A DNA stretch of 64,000 nucleotides from Streptomyces iranensis (GCF_017874715.1 NZ_JAGGLR010000008.1:248001-312000); one strand, 5' to 3'. Shown: positions 49,091 to 58,470, counted from the stretch's first letter. The notes: generated from the sequence alone by a model not told the origin. Numbers and translations: made by a program.

Positions 49091-50206
49091 TCAGAGCACC
49101 GGGTCGATCATCGCGCAGGCGTGCAGTGCGGCGGCCAGGGCTGTCGGGTCCGTACCTCGGGCGACGTCGAGGGCGGTGTCGGTCAGCTTGATGGCGTGCT
49201 CATCACCGTGCGCGGCGGCGTGGGCGAAGACCTCCTCGGGGGTGACGCCGTCCGCGTCCACGGAAGGCAGCCGGTCGGCCGGGAGCGGCTCTCGTGGCGC
49301 GTACACCGCCGTGACCGCGGCGCTCGCCGCCCATGCCGCGTCCAGGCTCGGCGCCCACAGCTCGCGCGGCAGCGCGGGCAGGGCGCGCAGGACGGCGTTG
49401 GGCGCGGTCGCGGCGTGGACCAGCATGATCGGTTCGCCGTGGCCGTGGGTGGCGTAGCGGTGTGTCGCGGCCCGTACGAGCTCGGTCAGCCGTCGGCGCG
49501 CCTCCTCGGGCTGGTCGGCGAGGCTGCCGAGGCCGGGGCCGGTGTCGGGGCCGGTGTCGGTCGTTTGGCTGGGCTGCGGGGCGGTGGGCGGCCAGGTGGG
49601 GAAGGCGGTGAGCCGGGCCAGCCGTTCCCGTATGCCACCGCTCTGGTCGGCGATCGGCTCCACGGCGGCCAGCGCGTCGGCCGCCGATCCGGAGGCGGGG
49701 CCCGGCTGCTGTCGGAGCGGCGGCAGCGGGGCGTGGCGGGCGGCCCAGTAGCCGAGGGCGTGGGCCAGCTCGGCGGTGCGGGGAGCGGCCGTCGTGCCCG
49801 GGTCGTCCAGCAGGGTCCGTACGGCGTGGCCGACGCGGATCACCGGATGCGTCGCGCCGCCGGCGATGCCCGGCAGCAGCCGCGGCCACCACACGGCGAG
49901 CACGTCCTGCCAGGGGTGGTCGGCGAGTTCCCGGTCGAAGTAGGCGGGCCAGTCGGCGAGCCGGCGTGGATCGCCGAGCGCCTCGTGCCAGTTCCCCTCG
50001 GTGATCGCGGCGTACGAGCGCGGCATCTCCTCCAGCTTTTCGCGATAGCGGTCCAGCCAGCGGTGCACGGTGCGCCCCTGTCCGTGGCGCACCAGTGCCT
50101 CCACGGCCATCGGCGCGTGATTGCTGAGCCATCCGTGACGCTCGGGGCCGGAGGCATGCAGTCGCTCGAGGGCTTCGTCGAGAGTTCCACTCGTGTCGTC
50201 TGTCAT
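49091..50206 (-). CDS. Questin oxidase-like (DUF4243) protein
   Basis: 371 residues. The opening pattern TLDEALERLHASGPERHGWLSNHAPMAVEAL, the helical WLDRYREKLEEMPR and the PAYFDRELADHPWQDVLAVWWPRLLPGIAGGATHPVIRVGHA block are the DUF4243 / questin oxidase family. In fungi a member opens an anthraquinone ring in a Baeyer-Villiger-like reaction. No recognisable cofactor motif. A bacterial homologue's substrate is unknown. It is single, facing away from hrdD. Confidence 0.82.
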   Translation of the reverse strand: MTDDTSGTLDEALERLHASGPERHGWLSNHAPMAVEALVRHGQGRTVHRWLDRYREKLEEMPRSYAAITEGNWHEALGDPRRLADWPAYFDRELADHPWQDVLAVWWPRLLPGIAGGATHPVIRVGHAVRTLLDDPGTTAAPRTAELAHALGYWAARHAPLPPLRQQPGPASGSAADALAAVEPIADQSGGIRERLARLTAFPTWPPTAPQPSQTTDTGPDTGPGLGSLADQPEEARRRLTELVRAATHRYATHGHGEPIMLVHAATAPNAVLRALPALPRELWAPSLDAAWAASAAVTAVYAPREPLPADRLPSVDADGVTPEEVFAHAAAHGDEHAIKLTDTALDVARGTDPTALAAALHACAMIDPVL

Positions 50207-50329
50207 GACCTCACGCTAGGGAGGGCGGGACGGCCCCGGAACGGACCGGGGACGGAAGCGTGCGGGGACCAACGACCTAAGCCGGGGGCTGAGGGCTGAG
50301 GGCTGGGATTGGGGGCTGGGGGCTGGGGG

Positions 50330-50758
50330 CTACTCCCGAGGGTGCTCCGCCCGTACGTGGAAGACGTAGAACGACATGCCCAGCATTACGAGCCCCGCTG
50401 CCAGCCCGATCCCCGAGGACCGGTACACCGACCCTCCGCTCACGGAGTGCAGAAAGCCGAGCGCACAGCCGAGGACCGTCCCGTAGAGCACGGCTCGGAT
50501 CTCCGGCATCAGGCCTGGCGTCATCCTGCCGAGGGCGTAGCAGAGCGCCCCGACCACCGCCGCCGACACCACGCCGAAGATGGCGGCCGTGGGGATGGTG
50601 GAGCCCTGGTTGTGGGTCACGAACATCACCCAGCCGCCGTAGAGCACCGCCAGAACGGCTGGGACACCCCAGGAGGCGGAGGGATGCAGCTGGAGAGGGA
50701 GCCGCCGTGGATGGCGGTGGTGGCGCACGGGGGCGGTGGGGGCTGTGGGGGCATTCAT
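50330..50758 (-). CDS. Small membrane protein, unknown family
   Basis: 142 residues. Four hydrophobic helices (about 31-47, 55-76, 88-104 and 118-135) with a His/Arg-rich N-terminus. No known motif was recognised. GGAGG precedes the ATG. Downstream of it is a short GGGGGCTG repeat (50281-50335). Confidence 0.65.
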   Translation of the reverse strand: MNAPTAPTAPVRHHRHPRRLPLQLHPSASWGVPAVLAVLYGGWVMFVTHNQGSTIPTAAIFGVVSAAVVGALCYALGRMTPGLMPEIRAVLYGTVLGCALGFLHSVSGGSVYRSSGIGLAAGLVMLGMSFYVFHVRAEHPRE

Positions 50759-51028
50759 GGCGGAACCTCCTCGTCGCCGCGTCCCCGCCCCGGTCTGTCA
50801 CTTTCCAGCGCACACCCATGCGGAGGACCGGGCAACCGGGCGCGATGGGCCGTACGGGCAACCGGCGGCCCGCGAGATTCGTCTTGACAGATGAGAGAAG
50901 GGCGGGGGAGCCGTGGCGGGCGACCGCACAGGGGGTCTGACCTGCGCTTCCCGGTGTCTCGGCAGTGCGCTGGCCCGCGTGTGGCTGGACAGGATACTGC
51001 ATGATCGTAAAAACGTGGGGGCCTGATG

Positions 51029-51054
51029 GGAATTCTGTCCTGATTCCAGTCGTT
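51029..51054 (+). promoter_or_regulatory. SigR-type (thiol stress) promoter of hrdD
   Basis: GGAAT-N18-GTT matches the Streptomyces SigR promoter consensus exactly (GGAAT at 51029, GTT at 51052) and lies 78 bp before the hrdD ATG. hrdD of S. coelicolor is a known SigR target. The rest of the 373-bp gap 50759-51131 shows nothing else. Confidence 0.8.
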
Positions 51055-51131
51055 GTTTCCTTCGGACGGGGCACCCGACACCGGAGAGTCCGTCCATAGT
51101 CCGCGCCCGATCCATCTGTAAGGGAGCACGC

Positions 51132-52136
51132 ATGGCAACCCGTGCCGTCGCCCGTAATCAGTCCGCCGCCGGTGGTGGCGCTGATGGGGCCAACAGTGTT
51201 CGCGCCTCAGGCGGGGAGATCGCCGATCGCGACCTGGTCGGCATGTATCTCGACGAGATCGCTCGCACCCCGTTGCTGGACGCGGCGAAGGAGGTCGAGC
51301 TTTCTCAGTCCATCGAAGCGGGGGTGTACGCCCAGCAGATCCTGGACGGGGAGGTTGAGGATACCCCTGCCGCAGGTGCGAGCCGCGAGGAGCTGGAGGC
51401 GATAGCCGCCGAAGGCGCCCGCGCCAAGGACGTCTTCATCCGCTCCAATCTGCGCCTCGTCGTGGCTGTGGCGCGCCGCTATCCGCGCAGTGGGCTGCCC
51501 TTGCTCGACCTGATCCAGGAGGGCAACGCGGGCCTGGTGCGCGCGGTGGAGAAGTTCGACTACACGAAGGGTTTCAAGTTCTCGACCTATGCCACGTGGT
51601 GGATCCGTCAGGCCATCACGCGCTCGATCGCGGATCAGTCCCGTACGATCCGGCTGCCCGTCCACCTGGTCGAGGAGCTCGGCCGGATCCGCCGGGTGCA
51701 GCGGGAGTTCAACCGTGAGCACGGCCGCGAGCCGGAGCACGCCGAGATCGCCGAGGAGCTCGGCTCCACGATGGAGCGGGTCTCGGATGTGCTCGACTGG
51801 GCCCGTGACCCGGTCAGTCTGAACATGTCGGTCGACGACGAAGGGGAGACCCAGTTCGGCGATCTGCTGGAGGACACATCGGCCGTCTCGCCCGAGCAGT
51901 CGGTGATGACGCTGCTGCGCAGCGAGGAGCTGGAGGACCTGATCGGCCGCCTCGACGACCGCACCGCCTCCATCATCAAGGCGCGGTACGGCATCGACGA
52001 CGGCCGGGAGCGCACCCTGACCGAGGTCGGCAAGCAGCATGGCCTCACGCGTGAGCGGATCCGCCAGATCGAGAAGCACGCATTGCTTGAGCTGAAGAAG
52101 ATGGCCCGCCAGACCGGTTTCGACGCAGCGGCTTGA
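51132..52136 (+). CDS. hrdD: RNA polymerase group 2 sigma factor, HrdD-type
   Basis: 334 residues. Regions 1.2 (RDLVGMYLDEIARTPLLDA), 2 (FIRSNLRLVVAVARRY, DLIQEGNAGLVRAVEKFD and KFSTYATWWIRQAITRS), 3 and 4 (YGIDDGRERTLTEVG, RERIRQIEKHAL) are complete. The protein lacks the long N-terminal 1.1 domain of HrdB, fitting HrdA/C/D. The SigR promoter and the nearby fruRKA genes favour HrdD. It directs transcription of a non-essential gene set. GGGAGC precedes the ATG. Confidence 0.95.
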   Translation: MATRAVARNQSAAGGGADGANSVRASGGEIADRDLVGMYLDEIARTPLLDAAKEVELSQSIEAGVYAQQILDGEVEDTPAAGASREELEAIAAEGARAKDVFIRSNLRLVVAVARRYPRSGLPLLDLIQEGNAGLVRAVEKFDYTKGFKFSTYATWWIRQAITRSIADQSRTIRLPVHLVEELGRIRRVQREFNREHGREPEHAEIAEELGSTMERVSDVLDWARDPVSLNMSVDDEGETQFGDLLEDTSAVSPEQSVMTLLRSEELEDLIGRLDDRTASIIKARYGIDDGRERTLTEVGKQHGLTRERIRQIEKHALLELKKMARQTGFDAAA

Positions 52137-52187
52137 GTTCTCGGGCCAGCAGACCCCAGCCACCAGATCCCCTCCAACCCCTAGACC

Positions 52188-52223
52188 GAGCCCCGGCGCC
52201 TCCCCCCCCTGGCGTCGGGGCTC
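52188..52223. terminator. Terminator after hrdD
   Basis: GAGCCCCGGCGCC pairs with GGCGTCGGGGCTC (one G-U) around a C-rich 10-base loop, 51 bp after the hrdD stop. Confidence 0.75.
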
Positions 52224-52278
52224 GCTTGTGTCTGTCTGTCGGGGTCTTCTGGGTCTGGGGATGGAGGAGCGATTGGTG

Positions 52279-52331
52279 AGACGGCGAAGCCGCCGTCCAC
52301 GGTGGTCAGACGGCGAAGCCGCCGTCCACGG
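52279..52331. repeat. Duplicated SDR gene end
   Basis: The 24-bp sequence that ends the SDR gene (coding DGGFAV and stop, on the minus strand) occurs twice, 29 bp apart (52279-52302 and 52308-52331). The unit itself contains the inverted repeat GACGGCG-AAGC-CGCCGTC. The outer copy is beyond the stop and does not code. Confidence 0.65.
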
Positions 52332-53043
52332 CGATCGATGCCCCGGTGATGTAGCGGCCGCTGTCGCCCGCGAGATGGGCCACGGTCGCCGCGATCTCCG
52401 TGGTGCGGCCGTAGCGCCCGAGCGCGGTGAAGCCGCTCTGGAAGGCGGCGTTCTCGCCGTCGGCCGGGTTCATATCGGTGTCCACGGGGCCGGGGTGTAT
52501 CAGGTTGGCGGTGATTCCGCGCGGGCCGAGCTCACGAGCCAGGGCCTTGGTGAGACCGGTGAGCGCGGTCTTGCTGGTCGCGTAGAGGCTGCCGCCGGGG
52601 AAGGCGACGCGCTCGGCCATGCAGCTGCCGATGTTGATGATCCGCCCGCCGTCGGCCATATGCGCGGTGGCCGCCTGCGCCAGGAGGAACGGCGCCCGGA
52701 CGTTCACGGCGAACACCCGGTCCACATCGTCCAGCGACAGCTCGGCGATGGGGCCGAGGACGCCGACGCCCGCGTTGTTGACCAGGATGTCCAGGCGGCC
52801 GAACTCGGCGGCGGCCCCCTCCACGGCGGCCCGCACCGCCTGCGCGTCGACGCCGTCGGCCTGCACGGCCCAGGCGCGGCGGCCGAGCGCCTTGATCCGG
52901 TCGACGACATCAGCCGCGCGTTCGGCCTGGCTGTGGTAGGTCAGGGCGACATCGGCACCCTCCTCGGCGAGCCGGATCGCCACGGCCTCGCCGATGCCCC
53001 GGCTGCCGCCGGTGACCAGGGCCGCCTTGCCGTCGAGTGTCAT
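52306..53043 (-). CDS. SDR-family oxidoreductase (FabG-like)
   Basis: 245 residues. TGGSRGIGEA (about 12-21) for NADP, NNAGVG, catalytic Ser in INIGSCM, YATSK (YxxxK) and the C-terminal DGGFAV. All active-site residues are present. Typical 3-oxoacyl-ACP reductase-like enzyme. The ATG at 53043 follows AGGAG. Not in an operon; substrate unknown. Confidence 0.9.
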   Translation of the reverse strand: MTLDGKAALVTGGSRGIGEAVAIRLAEEGADVALTYHSQAERAADVVDRIKALGRRAWAVQADGVDAQAVRAAVEGAAAEFGRLDILVNNAGVGVLGPIAELSLDDVDRVFAVNVRAPFLLAQAATAHMADGGRIINIGSCMAERVAFPGGSLYATSKTALTGLTKALARELGPRGITANLIHPGPVDTDMNPADGENAAFQSGFTALGRYGRTTEIAATVAHLAGDSGRYITGASIAVDGGFAV

Positions 53044-53474
53044 GCCTTCTCCTCTATTCCTTGTGTTCCTGGTATGCGGTAAAGATTCCGCTTTGCGGTG
53101 GTCCCAGAGGACATGACTCGATCCTGGCCGGGCGGGCCGCGGAAGTCCGGCGGGATTCGGACGGTGCGCTAGGGCGATGAGCGGCGTTCGGCGTTCGAGG
53201 GCCGGGGCCGGGGCCGGGGACCGGGGACGGGGGCCGCGGGGGCCGCGGTCAGAGGCAGCGGCCCGGGGCCCCGGGGCGGGACCAGTCAGGGCGTGAGGAG
53301 GCTGGGAGCCGCTGAGCCAGGGCGTGAGGCGGGCCGGGGCCGCTGAGCGACCGCGAGCCACGAAATATGCCCGGTCGAGTTTGTTTCGTGCCCGAGTCTG
53401 TTTACTTTCCTGCATCGCCCACGTAATCTGACCGCGAAATCACAGGTTCGGGCATGGAAGGGACGTAAACCCAC
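53044..53474. promoter_or_regulatory. Promoter region of fruRKA
   Basis: The 431-bp divergent gap between the SDR and fruR. The part at 53379-53415 is rich in T and contains TTTGTTTCG and CTGTTTACTTTC, which resemble the short direct repeats bound by DeoR-type regulators such as FruR. Inverted TGCCCGA/TCGGGCA occur around it. No exact operator can be fixed. Confidence 0.35.
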
Positions 53475-54236
53475 ATGTACGCACCGGAGCGTCAGCAGGA
53501 GATTCTCCGGCTCGCCCGCGAGAGCGGGCGGGTGGATGTCCTGTCCCTCGCCGAGGAGTTCCAGGTCACCGCCGAGACCGTACGGCGTGATCTGCGCGCC
53601 CTCGACCGGGCCGGGCTCGTCCGCCGTGTGCACGGGGGCGCCATCCCGGCGGGACGGCTGGACTTCGAGCCCGATCTCGCCGAGCGCGAGTCCACCGCCG
53701 CCGATGAGAAGGACCGGATCGCGCGGGCCGCCGTCGCCGAGCTGCCGTCCGACGGCAGCGTGATCATCGACGCCGGTTCGACGGCGGCCCGGTTCGCCGC
53801 CGCCCTCCCGCTGGAGGCCAAGCTCACCGTCGTCACCCACGCCCTGCCGGTCGCCGCCCGCCTCGCCGATCACCCCGGTATCGCGCTGCACCTCGTCGGC
53901 GGGCGGGTCCGCCATCGCACCCGGGCCGCCGTGGACGCATGGGCGCTGCGCGGCTACGGGGAGATCAAGGCCGATGTGGTCTTCCTCGCCACCAACGGCT
54001 TTTCGCTGGACGGCGGGCTCACCACACCCGACCTCGCGGAGGGCGCCGTCAAGAGCGCCATGATCGCGGCGGCCCGGCGGGTGGTGCTGCTCGCGGACTC
54101 CGCCAAGTTCGGCCGGGAGCACTTCGCCCGGTTCGGCGGCCTGGACGATGTCGATCTGCTCATCACGGACACCGGGCTCAGCCCCCAGGACGCCCTGGCC
54201 ATCGAGCGCCAGGGCACGGAAGTGGCACGCGCATGA
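53475..54236 (+). CDS. fruR: DeoR-family regulator of fructose genes FruR
   Basis: 253 residues: N-terminal DeoR HTH (about 1-57: RQQEILRLARESGRVDVLSLAEEFQVTAETVRRDLRAL) and the DeoRC sensor domain (about 75-235: IDAGSTAARFAAAL, FLATNGFSLDGGLTT). First gene of fruRKA; the stop overlaps the fruK ATG. It should sense fructose-1-phosphate and repress the operon. GGGACGT region precedes the ATG. Confidence 0.93.
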   Translation: MYAPERQQEILRLARESGRVDVLSLAEEFQVTAETVRRDLRALDRAGLVRRVHGGAIPAGRLDFEPDLAERESTAADEKDRIARAAVAELPSDGSVIIDAGSTAARFAAALPLEAKLTVVTHALPVAARLADHPGIALHLVGGRVRHRTRAAVDAWALRGYGEIKADVVFLATNGFSLDGGLTTPDLAEGAVKSAMIAAARRVVLLADSAKFGREHFARFGGLDDVDLLITDTGLSPQDALAIERQGTEVARA

Positions 54237-55177
54237 TTCTCACCGTCACCCCCAACCCCAGCCTGGACCGTACGTACGAGATCCCCGTGCTGGAGCGCGG
54301 CGCCGTGCTGCGGGCCACGGCCGACCGGGTCGACCCCGGCGGGAAGGGCGTCAATGTCTCGCGCGCCGTGGCCGCCGCGGGGCAGCGCACGGTGGCCGTG
54401 CTGCCGCTCGGCGGACCGGAGGGCGCGTTGCTCGCCCGGCTGCTGGAGGAGCTGGGCATCGAGGCGGCGGGCGTGCCCGTGGCGGGCTCGACCCGGGTCA
54501 ACATCTCCGTGGCCGAACCGGACGGCACCCTCACCAAGCTCAACGCGAGCGGGCCCGAACTGACCGACGCCGAGGCCGAGGCGGTGCTGGAGGCCGTCCG
54601 GACGAGGGTCGAGAGCGCCGACTGGATCGCCTGCTGCGGCAGCCTGCCCCGAGGGCTCGCGCCCGAGTGGTACGCCGAGCTGGTGGCGCGGGCCCACCGG
54701 GCGGGCGCCCGGATCGCCCTGGACACCTCCGGCCCCTCGCTGACCGCCGCCCTGCGCGAGCGCCCGGATGTGGTGAAGCCCAACGCCGAGGAACTGGCCC
54801 AGGCCGTGGGCCGTCCGCTGGCCACCGTGGGCGAGGCGGTCAAGGCGGCCGAGGAACTGCGCGGGCTGGGTGCCCGCGCCGTACTCGCCAGCCTGGGCGC
54901 CGACGGCCAGCTGCTGGTCGACGAGACCGGCGCGTACTTCGGCACCGCCCAGGTCACCGCCGTGCGCAGCAACGTCGGCGCGGGCGACGCCTCGCTCGCC
55001 GGATTCCTCGCGGCGGGCGGCTCCGGGCCCGCCGCACTCGCCTCGGCCGTGGCCCATGGAGCGGCCGCGGTGCAGCTGCCGGGCAGCGCCATGCCGACCC
55101 CGGCCGACCTCGACCCGTCCGCCGTGGTCACCACGGCCGACATCCCGCTGGACCGTGTGCTCAAGGAGCCCGCGTGA
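54233..55177 (+). CDS. fruK: 1-phosphofructokinase FruK
   Basis: 314 residues of the PfkB/ribokinase family. VTPNPSLDRTYE (about 4-15) is the 1-PFK N-terminal signature; GGKGVNVSRA and the catalytic GAGDASLAGF (Asp about 253) follow. It converts fructose-1-phosphate to fructose-1,6-bisphosphate with ATP. Coupled to fruR (ATGA) and followed by fruA after 85 bp. Confidence 0.95.
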   Translation: MILTVTPNPSLDRTYEIPVLERGAVLRATADRVDPGGKGVNVSRAVAAAGQRTVAVLPLGGPEGALLARLLEELGIEAAGVPVAGSTRVNISVAEPDGTLTKLNASGPELTDAEAEAVLEAVRTRVESADWIACCGSLPRGLAPEWYAELVARAHRAGARIALDTSGPSLTAALRERPDVVKPNAEELAQAVGRPLATVGEAVKAAEELRGLGARAVLASLGADGQLLVDETGAYFGTAQVTAVRSNVGAGDASLAGFLAAGGSGPAALASAVAHGAAAVQLPGSAMPTPADLDPSAVVTTADIPLDRVLKEPA

Positions 55178-55262
55178 CCGGCCGACCCCACTCCCACCCC
55201 TCAATCCCCACTCCGTCCGCCCGCCTCCCCCAGGGCGGCACCGCACACAAGGGAGCCGCGAG

Positions 55263-57377
55263 ATGAGTGAGCTGATCACCGCGGATCTGGTCGACCTTGA
55301 CCTGTCCGCCGACACCAAGGAAGCCGCCGCCCGGTCGCTCGCCGAACGCATGGTCGAGGCCGGCCGGGTCACCGACCTCGACGGCTTTCTCGCCGATGTG
55401 GCGGCGCGCGAGGAGCAGATGCCGACCGGCCTGGACGGCGGCATCGGCATACCCCACTGCCGCAGCGCCCATGTCACCGAGCCGACCCTGGCCTTCGGGC
55501 GCAGCGCGGCCCGGATCGACTTCGGCGCGGCGGACGGACCGGCCGATCTGATCTTCCTGATCGCCGCCCCGGCGGGCGCGGACAGCGACCATCTGACGAT
55601 CCTGTCGAGCCTTGCGCGGCAGCTGATGAACGCCGACTTCACCGCTGCCCTGCGCTCGGCCGACCAGCCCGAACAGGTGGCCGCCCTGATCCGCGGCGAG
55701 GAGCCCGCCGCAGCTGAGCTCGCCGCTGAGGAGCCTGCTGCGGTTGAGCCCGCCGCGGCTGAGCCCGCCGCTGAGGAGCCTGCTCCGGCCGAGCCTGCCG
55801 CCTCCGACTCGGCTGCGGCCTCCGACGCCTCCCAGCCCGCGTCGGAGCCGGTGGCCCCCTTCCGGATGGTGGCCGTCACGTCCTGCCCCACCGGTATCGC
55901 CCATACCTATATGGCCGCCGAGTCGCTGGAGAACGCCGCTCGTGAAGCCGGCGTCGAGCTGGTGGTCGAGACCCAGGGCTCGGCCGGATTCGACAAGCTC
56001 CCCGCCGCCACCATCGCCGCCGCCGACGCGGTGGTCTTCGCGCACGATGTGGAGGTGCGGGAGAAGGCCCGCTTCGCGGGCAAGCCGACGGTGGACGTCG
56101 GGGTGAAGGCGGCCATCAACCGCCCCGCCGAGCTCATCGCCGAGGCGCGTGGGAAGGCCGCACGGGGCGAGATCGCCGCACCGGCCGACGGCGCGGCGGA
56201 GGGCTCGGCGCCGATGGACGCGGACGGCGCCGCCGGTGACGGCTTCGGCACCCGGCTGCGCAAGTGGCTGATGACGGGCGTCAGTTACATGGTTCCGTTC
56301 GTCGCGGCGGGTGGTCTGCTGATCGCGCTCGCCTTCGCGATCGGCGGCTACGAGATCGCGAGCGCCAAGTCCGTGGCGGACCACTTCGTCTGGACCGAGA
56401 CCAGCAGCTGGGCGGCGCTGCTCTTCCAGATCGGCAGTGCGGCGTTCACCTTCCTGGTGCCGGTCCTTGCCGGCTATATCGCCTACGGCATGGCCGACCG
56501 GCCCGGTCTGGTCCCCGGCTTCGTGGGCGGCTACATCGCGACCACCATCAAGGCCGGATTCCTCGGCGGTCTGGTGGCGGGCCTGATCGCGGGCGCGGTC
56601 GTCATGGCCATCCAGCGGTTCAAGGTCCCGGCGTCGCTGCGCGGCATCATGCCGGTGGTGGTGATCCCGCTGATCTCCTCCGCGATCGTCGGTGTCCTGA
56701 TGTTCGTGGTGATTGGCAAGCCCATCGCCTCCGCACAGGAGGCGATGACCGACTGGCTCAACGGACTCTCCGGCGCCAATGCCATCGGCCTCGGCGTCCT
56801 CCTCGGCCTGATGATGTGCTTCGACCTGGGCGGCCCGGTCAACAAGGTGGCCTATGCCTTCGCGACCGGCGGTATCGCGGTGTCGGACCCGTCTACCGGA
56901 AGCCTCAAGATCATGGCCGCGGTGATGGCCGCCGGTATGGTCCCGCCGCTGGCGATGGCCCTCGCCACCACCGTGCGCGGACGGCTGTTCACCAAGACCG
57001 AGCGGGAGAACGGCAAGGCCGCCTGGGTGCTGGGTGCCTCCTTCATCAGTGAGGGCGCCATTCCGTTCGCCGCGGCGGATCCGCTGCGGGTGATCCCCTC
57101 CTCGATGGTGGGCGGTGCCGTCACCGGCGCGCTGTCGATGGCGTTCGACTGCACGCTGCGCGCCCCGCACGGCGGTATCTTCGTGGTCCCGCTGATCGGC
57201 CAGCCGTTCCTCTACCTGCTGGCCATCGTGGCGGGCACGGCGGTCTCGACTGGTCTGGTGGTCTTCCTCAAGGGGCTGCGGAAGACGGCGGAGCCGGGGG
57301 CCACCGGCCAGGCGGGCGGCGGTGCTGCCACGGGCGGCACCACCGAGGACGAGTCGAAGGTGGCGGTGGCGGTCTGA
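55263..57377 (+). CDS. fruA: PTS fructose permease EIIABC FruA
   Basis: 704 residues. EIIA (about 1-145; phosphorylated His65 in GIPHCRS), an Ala/Pro/Glu linker (about 147-197), EIIB (about 200-300; phospho-Cys208 in VTSCPTGIAH) and the membrane EIIC (about 345-680) with FDLGGPVNKVA and a long helix set. It imports fructose with PEP-derived phosphate to give fructose-1-phosphate for FruK. The linker is an in-frame repeat. The ATG has AAGGGAG upstream. It converges with the FAD oxidoreductase 8 bp away. Confidence 0.95.
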   Translation: MSELITADLVDLDLSADTKEAAARSLAERMVEAGRVTDLDGFLADVAAREEQMPTGLDGGIGIPHCRSAHVTEPTLAFGRSAARIDFGAADGPADLIFLIAAPAGADSDHLTILSSLARQLMNADFTAALRSADQPEQVAALIRGEEPAAAELAAEEPAAVEPAAAEPAAEEPAPAEPAASDSAAASDASQPASEPVAPFRMVAVTSCPTGIAHTYMAAESLENAAREAGVELVVETQGSAGFDKLPAATIAAADAVVFAHDVEVREKARFAGKPTVDVGVKAAINRPAELIAEARGKAARGEIAAPADGAAEGSAPMDADGAAGDGFGTRLRKWLMTGVSYMVPFVAAGGLLIALAFAIGGYEIASAKSVADHFVWTETSSWAALLFQIGSAAFTFLVPVLAGYIAYGMADRPGLVPGFVGGYIATTIKAGFLGGLVAGLIAGAVVMAIQRFKVPASLRGIMPVVVIPLISSAIVGVLMFVVIGKPIASAQEAMTDWLNGLSGANAIGLGVLLGLMMCFDLGGPVNKVAYAFATGGIAVSDPSTGSLKIMAAVMAAGMVPPLAMALATTVRGRLFTKTERENGKAAWVLGASFISEGAIPFAAADPLRVIPSSMVGGAVTGALSMAFDCTLRAPHGGIFVVPLIGQPFLYLLAIVAGTAVSTGLVVFLKGLRKTAEPGATGQAGGGAATGGTTEDESKVAVAV

Positions 57378-57384
57378 CCGCATC

Positions 57385-58395
57385 TCAGCCACCCCCTGTC
57401 GGGCCCGGCGGCCCGCCCACCTCTGTGGGCGGGCCGCCGGTCTCCGTGGGCAGACCGCGTGAGGCGTAGTAGGCGCCGAGTGCGGCCTCGCCACCCGACC
57501 CCATGGCGGTCGCGATCCGCTGGAAGCGGGCCGACCGCAGATCACCGGCGGTGAAGACCCGGGGATGCTGGCTCCCGGGAGGGCAGTACCCGGACCGGTC
57601 GGTGGCCACGGCCCCGGCCGGGGGCGCCGGGGCGCTGCCCAGGTTGAGGACGGCGAGATCGGCCGTGAGCGTCCGCCGCTCGCCTCCCACCGTCTCGGCC
57701 TCGGCGATGACCGGTGCCGACGCGGACCCGGGTCCCAACTCCAGCCGCCGCACGGCCACCAGCTCCACCCGGGGGTCCCGCCGGATCTCCTCGGTCTTGT
57801 AGGTGTCCTCGGGCGGATACACCACCACAAAGCGGGCCTTGAGCTCCGGATGGGCCCGCGCCACGGTACCCAGGGGCCGGTCCGCCCCCAGGACCAGCAC
57901 CGTCCGGTCGTCGATCGCCGCCGGATCCGCCTCCCACAGCTGAGGCAGCGCCCGGCCGTCCACGCGCCCGAGCCATCCCGCTCCCTCGGGGCCCAGCGGC
58001 CCGACCCCCGTGGCGACGACCACATACGGAGCGGTCAGCCGCGAGCCAGGAGCCCGATCGGGCCCCGCGGCCTCCACGGTTTCCACAGGCTCCACGGACT
58101 CCACCGGCTCGATCGTGACCTCGACGCGATCGTCGAAGGCATCGATCAGCGTGGCGCGGCGGCCCAGCTCCACCCGGCACAGATCACACTGCGCCAGGTC
58201 GGCCTCGATCGCCGCCGCCAGATCCGGGCCGTTGGTGGCGGTGAGGACATTGCGCACCACTGGGATGCGCCGCAGCGCCCCGCACAGGGCGCCGCCCGAC
58301 TCGATCAGCACGGAGCGCAGCCCCACGCTCGCCGCCATCACGGCGGCGGCGCAGCCCGCCGGGCCACCGCCGACGATCAGCAGATCCGTATCCAT
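57385..58395 (-). CDS. FAD-dependent oxidoreductase, TrxB-like without redox disulfide
   Basis: 336 residues. FAD motif IVGGGPAGCAAAVMA (about 6-20), second nucleotide motif VLGADRPLGTVARA and C-terminal FAD block VFTAGDLRSARFQRIATAMGSG. This is the thioredoxin-reductase-like fold. The CxxC at about residue 140 of real TrxB is missing; a CDLC occurs only at about 70. It is probably a different flavoenzyme or electron carrier. The middle contains VESVEPVETVE repeats. Confidence 0.85.
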   Translation of the reverse strand: MDTDLLIVGGGPAGCAAAVMAASVGLRSVLIESGGALCGALRRIPVVRNVLTATNGPDLAAAIEADLAQCDLCRVELGRRATLIDAFDDRVEVTIEPVESVEPVETVEAAGPDRAPGSRLTAPYVVVATGVGPLGPEGAGWLGRVDGRALPQLWEADPAAIDDRTVLVLGADRPLGTVARAHPELKARFVVVYPPEDTYKTEEIRRDPRVELVAVRRLELGPGSASAPVIAEAETVGGERRTLTADLAVLNLGSAPAPPAGAVATDRSGYCPPGSQHPRVFTAGDLRSARFQRIATAMGSGGEAALGAYYASRGLPTETGGPPTEVGGPPGPTGGG

Positions 58396-58470
58396 CCGAA
58401 GCCCCCCTTCTCTTCATCGCCCCGGCCCGCTTCTCCCGGCCGGATGCTTCCTTTCTCCGGCCCTCGAGGA

